Assembly (NCBI GenBank): GCA_030686995.1 | Contig: CM060708.1 | Location: forward strand, 182,779,115 to 182,843,114 | Length of the DNA: 64,000 nucleotides | Reading direction: 5' to 3' | From: Artemisia argyi | Taxonomy: Eukaryota > Streptophyta > Magnoliopsida > Asterales > Asteraceae | Shown here: piece after piece, positions 11,347 to 23,818 of the stretch | Numbering within the stretch: position 1 is the stretch's first letter | Layout: every line of letters starts with the position of its first letter | Made by a program: the position numbers and the translations under genes | Notes under the pieces: model-generated | The model's input: the letters and a program-made list of their open reading frames with translations, nothing else | Databases searched by the model: none | What the model was told of the DNA's origin: nothing

Positions 11347-11457
11347 TGATGAGGTGTAATTTTATACATTTTAAAGGGGTCATTTAGTCTCTAAATCCAT
11401 ACATATTTGATCGTTTCCTAATTCGTTTCTATTTGAGTTTTAGGTACTTGGGAAGCA

Positions 11458-14400
11458 TGTAACAATTCGCAATTTCAGGTTAATTACCATTCCAGGAAAA
11501 TTTCACTATTCACTTTTACTATTCATTTTCCCCGAAACTTTCCCGAAAGTTGATTTTTATTTGATATTCTCGAGTGATAAATCATTTCCATGGCAAATTA
11601 AATGTTTGACATTCGTCAGATCATTTTCGTGAAAGTTATTAAGGAATTACACGTTTTAGGGTAAAACGTCATTCAGAAATTCTACGTACAACGAAACTCG
11701 ACCGCGTTAAGTGACCCCGCATCAGAAAAATGTTTGACACACTCATGATTTATTTGAGAATTAATCGTGACTGAGAAAAACATGACCAAAGACTTCCCGG
11801 CAGGTCACCCAAGCCAGTACTATTCTCACATGAGCACGCTTAACCGTATGGGCGATTAACCGTTAGACCACAAAATGCGTTTCTAAGATGATTTGAGTTT
11901 TCAACTTATTAGAAAAAGTCAACATATTTTTCCCTCCTCCATTGACCAAAAATCATGCCTTGATGTTATAAGTCATTTCGTGATTTTTAGGCTTACGGTT
12001 TGATGTCTAAAAGACATTTAATACCAACCGACACTAGACTGAGCCCAGTCTAGACATTATAAGTCATTTTAAATCATTTTTATCACATTAGAAAAGTAAC
12101 ATTTTACTTTTCTCAATTTTACGCAATATTCGTACATTTTACGTATTACGCGTTTTAGACCCGTGTTTCCAGTTTTTAGCAGGGTTTTACCATTCAAATG
12201 GAACCTACCACCCATTTTATATTTTATTATGGGACATATGGACATGTCTAACAATACTTTCAAGTTCCATAATTTTACGACACCCGGTTTTACGTTTTGA
12301 GACGTAACAACTTACGGTTGGCATTTCCCGGAGTCAAGTTTCATCCTAATACTTAGGATAATATCATCCAAGGTCCAACCCTTCCTCCCCAAGCTTGTGA
12401 ACCGCCCTAGGGGGGGGGGAGTCATCACATATGTGGCTTGATCTCATGCTATGAGGTCTTAGATTGCATACATGTGTACAACTTGCTCACCAAGGGTTGA
12501 CTAGTCAAGGAAAGTAACCTCCTCAAAGGCATATAAAGCCCCTCCCCCTTGTTTTGTGCCGTCCACTTCCACACACACAAACACATCAACCTTAGCTAAT
12601 TTACTCCAAGTCTAAAGCAAGATTCAAGTACCATATCAATACCTAAAACCTAGTTAGGTTTTCATTCATCAAAACACTTCCATAACCTCATATACTTGGT
12701 GATTTCTCTTGAGTTTGAATCCACTCAAGTCACCTCAACCTTCATCATCCATCTTTCAAGTTTACAAGGGTAGAAAGATTGCATGAAGTGAAGTGGGTTG
12801 AAGCAAGTCTATCAAAGTCCTATCCTTACATGTTAACTTCCTTTCATTTTTGAAAGCCAAAAGTTGTGAGCCAAACCCTAACTTGCTTCTTGTTAAATAA
12901 TCATGTTCATGTTATTTACATGTTATTCTTGCTATATTATGTCTTGTAGTTATGTCCATGATGTATAAAAGTGAGCAAAACAAGTTATTGTTATTGATTG
13001 ACAAGATAAGTTACTAAAACAAGTAAACTAGTGACTTTCTTGGTAAGACCTGATCAAAATGGTAAAAATATGATGTTGTATCATTACATATTACAGTAGA
13101 GGACTTAACAAGGAAACCATAGCAATTTGAACCACCTAAAACGAGTATACGAGTCAAAAGTTACGCTCATTTGAAGTTACCAAAACTTTGCGGCAAACTG
13201 CCAAATACCATTCTGATCAAATTTGGGTTTTGAAAGTCCCACTTCTGGTCCGATTCATCAAAAAGTTAAAACACGAAAGTTGTCCGGAACGACGTTTTCG
13301 TTTAGGTGTAAAGAAGCTCGAGCCCTGAAAACGCTTTTTGAGTGATAAATTCTTCAAAATCTTAACAGCCCATTTTTATACCAAAGTCATTACATATAAG
13401 TTATGGTTTATGAAGACCAAAGGGGTCTTATGACCTAGAATCAAGACCACAACCATGGCTAGAGCCAAGGTTGAGTCTCAAGACCATGGAACAATGACCA
13501 AAGGTCATGGCTAGGCCATGACAAAATGACCATACAAGCTTACCAAGGCAAATACATGAACTAGAGAAGTTGGCGATAACTTGAACATACAATTTGGATC
13601 TACTTCATCTAAAGGAACCATGAGATATTACAAAGAGAAAATGGTCATACAAGACTTATGAAACATACCCTAATAACAATCTTCATGTACTAATAAACTT
13701 TCCTAAGTTTATTCAAATATCAGACATGTAACTTTTCGGATCAAAACTTATATCTATATATTTCATCAACTACTACAATAGTAGGGAGCCTCATGTGAGG
13801 AGTTCATTATGTAAGCCGTCGAGTTGAGTTGTGGATTTACGAGTTAAAGTGTCCTGGCTCCTCGAACGCTTACTAACATGACTTCTGAATTATGTCGGCC
13901 CGAACGGTAGTAAACGATATACAAAACATACATGTTTCATGAATCATTTCTTTCAAAGACTTACAATATACATCATACCACATCATGGACTATAAATGCA
14001 AGATATATATATAGGCACTACTTCATATTCTTTACTCCAATCCTAAGTCGTGACATTCTATTATAGGTTGCTCGTAGAAACCTTCACGATTCAACCGTTA
14101 CATTCATTACTTGCTATCTTACTTAAGGTGAGTTCATAGCCCCATTTTCCATTACTTAATTGTTTTACAAACCCTTGGGGGGAATACATGCTATTTTAAC
14201 CGAGCACAATGTTCTAAATTGTATGCTTGCCTGATTGTTTTATTATCACTAAGTACCAACCTTGCTAAACAGAGATCCCTTATTATGAACCATTTAATCA
14301 CTAGCAATAGTGAGCGCAAATATTGTGAATAGGCCTATTGGGATTGACGAATCCCATTTGTATTGACTAAGTTCAAACAAATGCATTAATATTTGAGATT

Positions 14401-14918
14401 TAGGTATGTTAGCAAAGTACCTACCGGGATAAATCTGCCGATCGATATTGGTACACGTTAACGTTATGGTGTCATAAGCTTAGTGTACAATAACTGTTCC
14501 GGGCGTATAATAACGTAGCCTACCTGTTTTGTTTTCCAAACATTGGTGTGAGCCTATAACTCACACTACCAACATATTGTGTTCAAATGATTTAACAAAC
14601 TCTATGAATATCACTCAACCTTTGTGTTGACCTCTCAAGCATGTATTTCAGGTTCATGACGATCAAGGATGGCACGGAAGGACACGGATACTCAAGAGGG
14701 CTATAAATTTACTTATCATTCAAAAACTCACTTAATGTGATTTGTAAACATGGAACCAATTGGGACCTCATTTTGTAATCTCTGATATTTATATAATTTG
14801 AATGATAAACCTTTTTAAAACGACTCAATTAGAGTTCGTTTTCTATTATTGTGACTATTGTGCCGTCAAGTAACACCCAGTTCGAATTCCGCTGCATCCA
14901 TGAATTGGGGGTGTTACA
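11458..14918 (+). repeat. 5' LTR of the LARD
   Basis: 3461 bp, TG...CA ends. A TATA box (CATATAAAGCC, about 12530) is followed by CT-rich text and a poly-G run near 12410 upstream. The short ORFs inside are not conserved as protein and are treated as chance. Confidence 0.92.
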
Positions 14919-14921
14919 GAT

Positions 14922-14933
14922 TGGTACCAGAGC
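14922..14933 (+). promoter_or_regulatory. LARD primer-binding site
   Basis: TGGTACCAGAGC, three bases after the 5' LTR; one mismatch from the usual initiator-Met tRNA site TGGTATCAGAGC. Confidence 0.85.
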
Positions 14934-15050
14934 CATGGTTATAGAGAAACGGGTCTAAGTGAGACCTAAACTATAACTACAATCACAAGCAAAAACATTT
15001 TATAGCCTTCCTCTCTCCGTGTCTTCCATCCTCCAGACGATTATGGACTT

Positions 15051-15303
15051 ACTAAGCATTTTATGCTACATGAACACATATAAGTATATTGATATATACA
15101 CACTAAGCATTTTATGCTACATGAACACATATAAGTATATTGATATATACACACTAGGCATTTTATGCTACATGAACACATATAAGTATATTGATATATA
15201 CACACTAAGCATTTTATGCTACATGAACACATATAAGTATATTGATATATACACACTAGGCATTTTATGCTACATGAACATATTAGTATATTGATATATA
15301 AAC
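15051..15303. repeat. 51-bp tandem repeat, five units
   Basis: Units start at 15051, 15102, 15153, 15204 and 15255 with ACTA(A/G)GCATTTTATGC; the last is shorter and diverged. The 51-bp period is a multiple of three, so long ORFs appear on both strands (15019-15294 plus, 15041-15322 minus). These are repeat artefacts. Confidence 0.95.
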
Positions 15304-15420
15304 TCGGTTTATTTTCAATCATTTATCTAAACAATGGACTAAACATATCTGTGTATGCCTATTCTAAGGCATTTCGGCACAACCACACTCTCCCAATCAT
15401 GTTCCTACTCCAACATTATA

Positions 15421-15785
15421 TGTCCAAGACATTGTAACTGATTGCAATGGTCTTTCCTATTTTCCAAGACATTGTGAGATACAATGGTCTCATTCACTTT
15501 TCAAGACATTGTGAGATACAATGGTCTCATTCACTTTTCAAGACATTGTGAGATACAATGGTCTCATTCATTTTTCAAGACATTGTGAGATACAATGGTC
15601 TCATTCATTTTTCAAGACATTGTGAGATACAATGGTCTCATTCATTTTCCAAGACATTGTATGATACAATGGTCTTAATCATTTCTCAAATGTTTTGAGT
15701 CACACAATGACCTAACCTACTTCCCAGACATTGTGAATTGCACAATGGTCTAACCTACTTCCGAGACATTGTGTTTTGTGCAAAT
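15421..15785. repeat. 37-bp tandem repeat with internal dyad
   Basis: About five good and several degenerate copies of CAAGACATTGTGAGATACAA plus TGGTCTCATTCATTTTT. ACATTGT and ACAATGG form a short dyad in each unit. Not CRISPR: units are contiguous, without unique spacers. Confidence 0.9.
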
Positions 15786-17069
15786 GGTCTCTAGAATTAT
15801 TCCATCACATCATCAATATCATTTCTTATGATATCAAAAACCCGTCACAATCTATCGATTTCAAAACAAGAAATATGAGATTTCTAAAGGACAAACTAAT
15901 CCATCATCGACAAAAGCTGAACTTTCTCTACATTCATCAAAGTTTTCTTATGAAACCTTCATTATTAAAAGTTCGTGATCCTGGCCAAGTATGTTCTATT
16001 TTAGAACTACTTAAAACTTCCTTTCCATACGTATCTACCCTTACTACCTTCTATGCAATGGAATATGAAAACATACGTTACAAGTCTTGTATGGACGGGA
16101 CTTGCAACTTAAGGGTTTGACATCGCCTTTGTTTAGTGGACAGTTTCCCGAAAGCAACGGACATATCAAAAGTATACCTAGTTTAGGTATTTGAAAATTT
16201 TATCGAACCTTGGCTAAATATAGACTAGTCACCTATATTTAACCTAGGGACAATGGAATATAGTCTGACTAACTATATTCGACTTAGAATTTTCAAATAC
16301 TGAGAGTAGTTGTACTAGGGTTATGTTTAGATTGATTTCCTACATGAACATGATAAACCACCAGAATACATTAAAACAATCTAGAGATACGATAATGTCT
16401 TACCACTCAGCGAAATCTTAACACCTTATTTGTGTTACCTAATTTCATTCTTGAAATTTTTCATTTATGAGATAATCCGAACTACTATCTGGGATAGTTA
16501 TCAATTATTCTCTTCATCCTGTAGAAGTACTATCCTGTTTAGGTCTTAAGGATACCATTCCATTATAAACCTTTAAAATCTCTTAAGATTTTTAAAGCAA
16601 ACTCAACATCTATACCTAAGAGTATTAATGTTAAGCATACACTACACACTTTTGTTCATCAACATATCACATCATTATCTTCACAACCGTTACAAATACA
16701 AGCTCATTAACAGATCTTGATGCACTTTTAAAGCTCAAATCATCGTTAGTTACACCACAAGCACCTTTATCAGCTTTACAAGATTGAATATTCATCTTGT
16801 ACTTTTGCTACACCAGTGTCATCTCGTAATACACTACCTTGTAACTCACCGGCTAAGTATGAATGTTGGGTTGGGAATTCTTAAGTAGGATGATTTGTAA
16901 TTATTTGAATGGATTGGGATGCCTTTTCATTTAAATAAAGAAATTGTAAATCACCGAACCATAAGTTTATATTCCTCTATTTACATTGTTTGGGATGCCT
17001 CTCTATGTAAATAAAGAATTATAAACAAGTGGGCTTATTTGTATCCAAAATAACATAAGTATGAAGTCA

Positions 17070-17205
17070 ACCTACATTACATTGCTCGGGTATGGCATAA
17101 TACCTACATTACATTGCTCGGGTATGGCTTGATACCTACATTGCTCGGGTATGGCATGATACCTACATTACATTGCTCGGGTATGGCATGATACCTACAT
17201 TATAT
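17070..17205. repeat. 32-bp tandem repeat
   Basis: About four copies of TACATTGCTCGGGTATGGCA followed by TGATACCTACAT. One copy has a short deletion. Confidence 0.88.
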
Positions 17206-17284
17206 TCGCCACAAGAAATCCTATCTTTTCACCGACATCGCTTCAAACCATGACATAAACACTAGGTACAACAACCGATTACCT

Positions 17285-17590
17285 ACTATGCTATGATGGC
17301 AACTACTATCCCAATTTCCATTGATATTCCACTACTATATCAATTTCCATTTATTGGATTCCTATGTAAATTGCTATTGTTGTTCAACTGTTATATCAAT
17401 TGCTATTGATACTTGACAACTATATCAATTTCCATTTTGATATTTAACTATATCAATTTCTGTACAACTACTATATCAATTTCTATTAATAATCGACTGC
17501 TATATCAATTTTCTTTGATATTCGACTATTATATGGATCTCTACTGATATTCAACCATGTTATCAATCTCTATTGACACACCATATTCTG
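17285..17590. repeat. Degenerate ACTATATCAATTTCTATTGA repeats
   Basis: About ten imperfect copies of CTACTATATCAATTTC followed by a TTGATATTC-like spacer. Non-coding. Confidence 0.75.
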
Positions 17591-17707
17591 AGACAAATCA
17601 AACTACATCACTAGTAATTCCAGACTTTGGTCCTCATAAGTAACCACACATCTTTATCGACACCACTCCAACATATGACACACAAAGAACTTCAGGACGA
17701 AGTTCCC

Positions 17708-17723
17708 CGTAAGGGGTAGAGAC
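17708..17723 (+). promoter_or_regulatory. LARD polypurine tract
   Basis: GTAAGGGGTAGAGAC directly precedes the 3' LTR; purine-rich as required for plus-strand priming. Confidence 0.8.
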
Positions 17724-20700
17724 TGTAACAATTCGCAATTTCAGGTTAATTACCATTCCCGGAAAATTTCACTATTCACTTTTACTATTCATTTTTCCCG
17801 AAACTTTCCCGAAAGTTGATTTTTATTTGATATTCTCGAGTGATAAATCATTTCCATGGCAAATTAAATGTTTGACATTCGTCAGATCATTTTCGTGAAA
17901 GTTATTAAGGAATTACACGTTTTAGGGTAAAACGTCATTCAGAAATTCTACGTACAATGAAACTCGACCGCGTTAAGTGACCCCGCATCAGAAAAATGTT
18001 TGACACACTCATGATTTATTTGAGAATTAATCGTGACTGAGAAAAACATGACCAAAGACTTCCCGGCAGGTCACCCAAGACAGTACTATTCTCACATGAG
18101 CACGCTTAACCGTATGAGCGATTAACCGTTAGATCACAAAATGCGTTTCTAAGATGATTTGAGTTTTCAACTTATTAGAAAAATTCAACATATTTTTCCC
18201 TCCTCCATTGACCAAAAATCATCCCTTGATGTTATAAGTCATTTCGTGATTTTTAGGCTTACGGTTTGATGTCTAAAAGACATTTAATACCAACCGACAC
18301 TAGACTGAGCCCAGTCTAGACATTATAAGTCATTTTAAATCATTTTTATCACATTAGAAAAGTAACATTTTACTTTTCTCAATTTTACGCAATATTCGTA
18401 CATTTTACGTATTACGCGTTTTAGACCCGTGTTTCCAGTTTTTAGCATGGTTTTACCACTCAAATGGAACCTACCACCCATTTTATATTTTATTATGGGA
18501 CATATGGACATGTCTAACAATACTTTCAAGTTCCATAATTTTACGACACCCGGTTTTATGTTTTGAGACGTAACAACTTACGGTTGGCATTTCCCGGAGT
18601 CAAGTTTCATCCTAATACTTAGGATAATATCATCCAAGGTCCAACCCTTCCTCCCCAAGCTTGTGAACCGCCCTAGGGGGGGGAGTCATCACATATGTGG
18701 CTTGATCTCATGCTATGAGGTCTTAGATTGCATACATGTGTACAACTTGCTCACCAAGGGTTGACTAGTCAAGGAAAGTAACCTCCTCAAAGGCATATAA
18801 AGCCCCTCCCCCCTTGTTTTGTGCCGTCCACTTCCACACACACAAACACATCAACCTTAGCTAATTTACTCCAAGTCTAAAGCAAGATTCAAGTACCATA
18901 TCAATACCTAAAACCTAGTTAGGTTTTCATTCATCAAAACACTTCCATAACCTCATATACTTGGTGATTTCTCTTGAGTTTGAATCCACTCAAGTAACCT
19001 CAACCTTCATCATCCATCTTTCAAGTTTACAAGGGTAGAAAGATTGCATGAAGTGAAGTGGGTTGAAGCAAGTCTATCAAAGTCCTATCCTTACATGTTA
19101 ACTTCCTTTCATCTTTGAAAGCCAAAAGTTGTGAGCCAAACCCTAACTTGCTTCTTGTTAAATAATCATGTTCATGTTATTTACATGTTATTCTTGCTAT
19201 ATTATGTCTTGTAGTTATGTCCATGATGTATAAAAGTGAGCAAAACAAGTTATTGTTATTGATTGACAAGATAAGTTACTAAAACAAGTAAACTAGTGAC
19301 TTTCTTGGTAAGACCTGATCAAAATGGTAAAAATATGATGTTGGATCATTACATATTACAGTAGAGGACTTAACAAGGAAACCATAGCAATTTGAACCAC
19401 CTAAAACGAGTATACGAGTCAAAAGTTACGCTCATTTGAAGTTACCAAAACTTTGCGGCAAACTGCCAAATACCATTCTGATCAAATTTGGGTTTTGATA
19501 GTCCCACTTCTGGTCCGATTCATCAAAAAGTTAAAACACGAAAGTTGTCCGGAACGACGTTTTCGTTCAGGAATAAAGAAGCTCGAGCCCTGAAAACGCT
19601 TTTTGAGTGATAAATTCTTCAAAATCTTAACAGCCCATTTTTATACCAAAGTCATTACATATAAGTTATGGTTTATGAAGACCAAAGGGGTCTTATGACC
19701 TAGAATCAAGACCACAACCATGGCTAGAGCCAAGGTTGAGTCTCAAGACCATGGAACAATGACCAAAGGTCATGGCTAGGCCATGACGAAATGACCATAC
19801 AAGCTTACCAAGGCAAATACATGAACTAGAGAAGTTGGCGATAACTTGAACATACAATTTGGATCTACTTCATCTAAAGGAACCATGGGATATTACAAAG
19901 AGAAAATGGTCATACAAGACTTATGAAACATACCCTAATAACAATCTTCATGTACTAATAAACTTTCCTAAGTTTATTCAAATATCGGACATGTAACTTT
20001 TCGGATCAAAACTTATATCTATATATTTCATCAACTACTACAATAGTAGGGAGCCTCATGTGAGGAGTTCATTATGTAAGCCGTCGAGTTGAGTTGTGGA
20101 TTTACGAGTTAAAGTGTCCTGGCTCCTCGAACGCTTACTAACATGACTTCTGAATTATGTCGGCCCGAACGGTAGTAAACGATATACAAAACATACATGT
20201 TTCATGAATCATTTCTTTCAAAGACTTACAATATACATCATACCACATCATGGACTATAAATGCAAGATATATATATATAGGCACTACTTCATATTCTTT
20301 ACTCCAATCCTAAGTCGTGACATTCTATTATAGGTTGCTCGTAGAAACCTTCACGATTCAACCGTTACATTCATTACTTGCTATCTTACTTAAGGTGAGT
20401 TCATAGCCCCATTTTCCATTACTTAATTGTTTTACAAACCCTTGGGGGGAATACATGCTATTTTAACCGAGCACAATGTTCTAAATTGTATGCTTTCCTG
20501 ATTGTTTTATTATCACTAAGTACCAACCTTGCTAAACAGAGATCCCTTATTATGAACCATTTAATCACTAGCAATAGTGAGCGCAAATATTGTGAATAGG
20601 CCTATTGGGATTGACGAATCCCATTTGTATTGACTAAGTTCAAACAAATGCATTAATATTTGAGATTTAGGTATGTTAGCAAAGTACCTACCGGGATAAA

Positions 20701-21185
20701 TCTGCCGATCGATATTGGTACACGTTAACGTTATGGTGTCATAAGCTTAGTGTATAATAACTGTTCCGGGCGTATAATAACGTAGCCTACCTGTTTTGTT
20801 TTCCAAACATTGGTGTGAGCCTATAACTCACACTACCAACATATTGTGTTCAAACGATTTAACAAACTCTATGAATATCACTCAACCTTTGTGTTGACCT
20901 CTCAAGCATGTATTTCAGGTTCATGACGATCAAGGATGGCACGGAAGGACACGGATACTCAAGAGGGCTATAAATTTACTTATCATTCAAAAACTCACTT
21001 AATGTGATTTGTAAACATGGAACCAATTGGGACCTCATTTTGTAATCTCTGATATTTATATAATTTGAATGATAAACCTTTTTAAAACGACTCAATTAGA
21101 GTTCGTTTTCTATTATTGTGACTATTGTGCCGTCAAGTAACACCCAGTTCGAATTCCGCTGCATCCATGAATTGGGGGTGTTACA
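17724..21185 (+). repeat. 3' LTR of the LARD
   Basis: 3462 bp, near-identical to the 5' LTR, including the TATA box near 18796. Followed by the AAGCA target duplication. Confidence 0.92.
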
Positions 21186-21264
21186 AAGCAAATGCTGAAA
21201 ATGGCATGTTTCAGTCTCGATAGGACGGAAAAACGAAGAAAATGACATCATTAGGAAAAGAGTC

Positions 21265-21530
21265 GCCAAAAGGGCTTAGGACGGTGTCACAAACACTGAG
21301 TGACGCCGTCACTTGAAGTTAACGAAGATGTTGAAGTTTCAGAATTTGCAAGTGACGGTTCAGGGATGGATACGGCATTGAGCTGACGGCGCCATGAACA
21401 AGAAATTGAAAAGCGACGGTGTCACAAATCATAAGGTGACGCCATCACAATAAGTCGGTGAAAATCTCCAAAACCTAATGACGGCGAGCTGATGACGTCA
21501 CAATTAACAAGTGACGCAGTCACAACTGTA
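21265..21530. repeat. TGACG/CGTCA array in the solo LTR
   Basis: Multiple GTGACGCCGTCAC-like and GACGGCGCC-like motifs between the LTR start and its TATA box (CCATATATATTTTC, about 21532). Same array type as in the LTRs at 26031 and 44481. TGACG is the core of as-1/bZIP sites. Confidence 0.8.
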
Positions 21531-22450
21531 ATCCATATATATTTTCGTATTATTTTCATTAGAAGGGTGGAACTCTGTGGGCAACCTTGGAGATATACCA
21601 TAGTCCGAATTTCATCAGTGCTTCAGGCCTTTTGGCCCTTAAACTTCCTATGTATTGAAGAGATAAGTTTTTTAATTAATCATTCAATTTTGTTTAATTG
21701 TGATTGTTTGATTCCTTTATCTGCTTTTCTTTTAATTACTATGCTAGGCTAGATTTATTAGTATTTTCTTAGGATTGCATGAAACATAGTTATTAATTAT
21801 TGTGTGTTGATTCTTGTTTAGTTAGTTGTGATTTGCGTTAGGAGTAGGAAAATTGGCTAGGTCAAATATATGATTAGCTTGAACATCCGACTAAATGCTT
21901 ATTTATTATTAGCTTGATGTTCGTTGTATTTAATGCGTGATTGCATTGTGGACATTAAGAGTTAAAAGGGCATTCTTAGGCATTGCTGTTCACTTAGAAC
22001 ATAGTTCATATAATTAGGGAGTAACAAACCCTCAATTGATAATAAGGAATACAACGCTCTAATTAAACAAGAACATGACAATTCGACTAATTAATAAGAG
22101 ATAACTAGAGAGTCATGAGATTTTAAGTAAATATACTTTTCTATCATACAAAGTTCACTAGTTTACTTTTCTGCATATTAGTTAGTTTAATTTAGTTTTA
22201 TAATTAGTTTTCAAAACTAAACTCTTCCAAAACCCTACATTTTATTTGCTTTCAATTAAATATAAAATTCAAAAATAATCATCCCTCAACCCTTAGACTT
22301 AATTCGTTATACACGTCGAGCTTACCTCACTATTCCCCTAGAGAATGATCAATCCCCCATGTCTTACCTATACTACACTACAACAGTTAGGTACTCTGCC
22401 TAAGAGGATTGTAAAACTTAGTGTGTTTTGCAATAATCCTCATCATACAC

Positions 22451-23008
22451 CCAGATTTCCCAGATCAGAAAATCACAATAGGAGGTAGCCTAAGTGACTA
22501 GGTTAAAAAAGATCTCTACGAATTATTGAAAGTCAACATGGATATCTTCGCTTGGCAGCCTTTAGATATGATGGGGGTATCAAGAAATATAGCCGAACAT
22601 CACCTGAACATCCAGGAAGGATACCCTCTAGTGAGGCAAAAGAAGAGGGGATAGGCTATGGATAGAAACAAGGCCATTAATGAAGATGTAGCAAACTGGT
22701 TAAGGCCGGAATAATACGATAGGTTCACTATCACAACTGGCTCTCGAATTCGGTCCTCGTTAAAAAGAACGACAGGAGCTGGAGGATGTGTGTTGACTTC
22801 ATAGATTTAAACAAAGTCTGATGAAAGGATTGTTATCCGCTTCGAGAGATATACCTGAAGGTGGAATGGTTCTGCAGGTACTCCTTCAAGTGCTCCGTGG
22901 ACACATACAAAGGGTATCACCAGATCCAGATGTCTGAAAAGGACAAGGAAAAATATCGTTCCATACAAACGAAGTCAATTTTTGCTACACAAAAATTCCA
23001 TTTGGTCT
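22451..23008 (+). pseudogene. Tat-1 reverse transcriptase relic
   Basis: Continues the protease reading across the insertion: PDFPDQKITIGGSLS, DIFAWQPLDMMGVSRNIAEH, PLVRQKKRG, AINEDVANWL, then GGCVLTS and VDTYKGYHQIQMSEKDKEK. This is the N-terminal half of a Ty3/Tat RT. Stops at several places and a frameshift near 22800. It ends at 23008, where a reverse-oriented LTR is inserted, so the catalytic YVDD is absent from the window. Confidence 0.87.
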
Positions 23009-23489
23009 TGATGCGGATTATTACAAAACACAAGAAGTTTTTCAATCCTCTAACAGATAGTACCTAACCGTTGTAGTGTAGTATAGGTAAGACACATGGG
23101 ATTGATCGTTCAATAGGGTAATAGTGAGGTAGGCTCGAAATGTATGTCAAATTAAGTCTAAGGGTTGAAAGAAGAATATTTTTGGTCTTTTATGTTTTAT
23201 GTGAAAGCAAGTAAAATATTGGGTATTGGAGGAGTTGGTTTTTAAACTACTAATGAAACTAAACTAACTTTGCAGAAAAAGTAAATTTGGTTAATTTCTT
23301 ACATGAGTAAAGTGTATTTACTTAGAAATTCATTAATCCTTAGTTATATTTTATTAATTAGTCGAATTGTCATGTACTTGCTTAGTTAGAGCGTTGTATT
23401 CCTTAATATCAATCGAGGGTTGGTAACTCACTAACTCCTATGAACTATGTTCTAATTGAGCGGCGCTTAACTATGTTTTTTTTATCTCA
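23009..23489 (-). mobile_element. Partial Athila-like LTR, reverse orientation
   Basis: Starts TGATGCGGATTATTAC, the reverse of the usual 3' LTR terminus of this family, then AGTACCTAACCGTTGTAGTG and GGGATTGATCGTTC, closely resembling 44550-44620. About 480 bp of the R/U5 half is present; the other part is separated by later insertions. The left flank GGTCT (23004-23008) would be its target duplication. Confidence 0.75.
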
Positions 23490-23524
23490 AAAAAGCATGC
23501 CAAATCCACAAATCGTAAAAAGCA

Positions 23525-23602
<78 letters not shown>

Positions 23603-23755
23603 CCTACACTATATAATAGGCTAACCATGACACATCATCAACCTCTAACATTTGCTACCTCATTGCCACATATTCAATACTATGCCATGTCATTGCCTAC
23701 ATGGCAATCACTTTTCATGCATAAATTGGAAATTTTTAAAAATTTTGCAACTCAT

Positions 23756-23818
23756 GGGACTCGAACCCGAGACCTGTTGAACAAACAACAAACACTCAAC
23801 CACTAGAGCACTTGAGTG
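23756..23818 (-). ncRNA. tRNA-derived Pol III promoter remnant (SINE-like head)
   Basis: On the minus strand TAGTGGTTGAGTG resembles an A box and GGTCTCGGGTTCGAGTCCC a B box, about 35 bases apart. This is the arrangement of tRNA genes and tRNA-derived SINE heads. No full cloverleaf or anticodon arm could be assigned, so it is not called a tRNA gene. It lies inside the Helitron. Confidence 0.5.

Larger units (their letters stand above)
14919..17723. other. LARD interior: non-coding, rich in tandem repeats
   Basis: No gag, protease, RT or integrase text in any frame. It holds four tandem arrays (listed separately) plus AT-rich spacer. The 114-residue ORF at 15776-16120 shows no domain and is probably chance. 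Confidence 0.8.
11458..21185 (+). mobile_element. Large retrotransposon derivative (LARD), probably Tekay/Del chromovirus-derived
   Basis: Two direct LTRs, 11458-14918 (3461 bp) and 17724-21185 (3462 bp), start TGTAACAATTCGC and end GGGGGTGTTACA. They are flanked by a perfect 5-bp duplication AAGCA (11453-11457, 21186-21190). By eye they differ at about 25-30 positions (under 1 percent), so insertion is recent. The 2.8-kb interior has a PBS and PPT but no gag or pol. The AGGACGAAGTTCCCC text before the PPT resembles the 3' end of Tekay/Del chromoviruses, which also have long LTRs; that lineage call is inference. It must rely on proteins of another element. Confidence 0.93.
11347..22445 (+). 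mobile_element. Solo LTR of an Athila-like family, split by a large retrotransposon derivative
   Basis: Begins TGATGAGGTG at 11347 and ends AATCCTCATCA at 22445. Net length without the nested element is 1366 bp, matching the 1387- and 1408-bp LTRs at 44481 and 51078, with which it shares GGGGTCATTT near the start and TGATCAATCCCC-like text near the end. Flanks TACAT (11342-11346) and TACAC (22446-22450) are a target duplication with one mismatch. No internal region or second LTR is present, so it is a solo LTR left by recombination. It lies inside the Tat-1 pol gene. Confidence 0.85.

Noticed and set aside
12069..12263. 64-residue ORF found in both LARD LTRs (also 18335-18529)
   Set aside because: Conserved only because the LTRs are recent duplicates; no domain and no promoter context.
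15019..15322. Overlapping 91- and 93-residue ORFs on both strands
   Set aside because: Both arise from a 51-bp tandem repeat whose period is a multiple of three; no protein signal.
15421..15785. Regular repeats resembling a CRISPR array
   Set aside because: Repeats are contiguous without unique spacers, in plant retrotransposon DNA; they are minisatellites. The same applies to 58620-58880.
23756..23818. Functional tRNA gene
   Set aside because: A and B boxes are present but no full cloverleaf, anticodon arm or terminator could be assigned.
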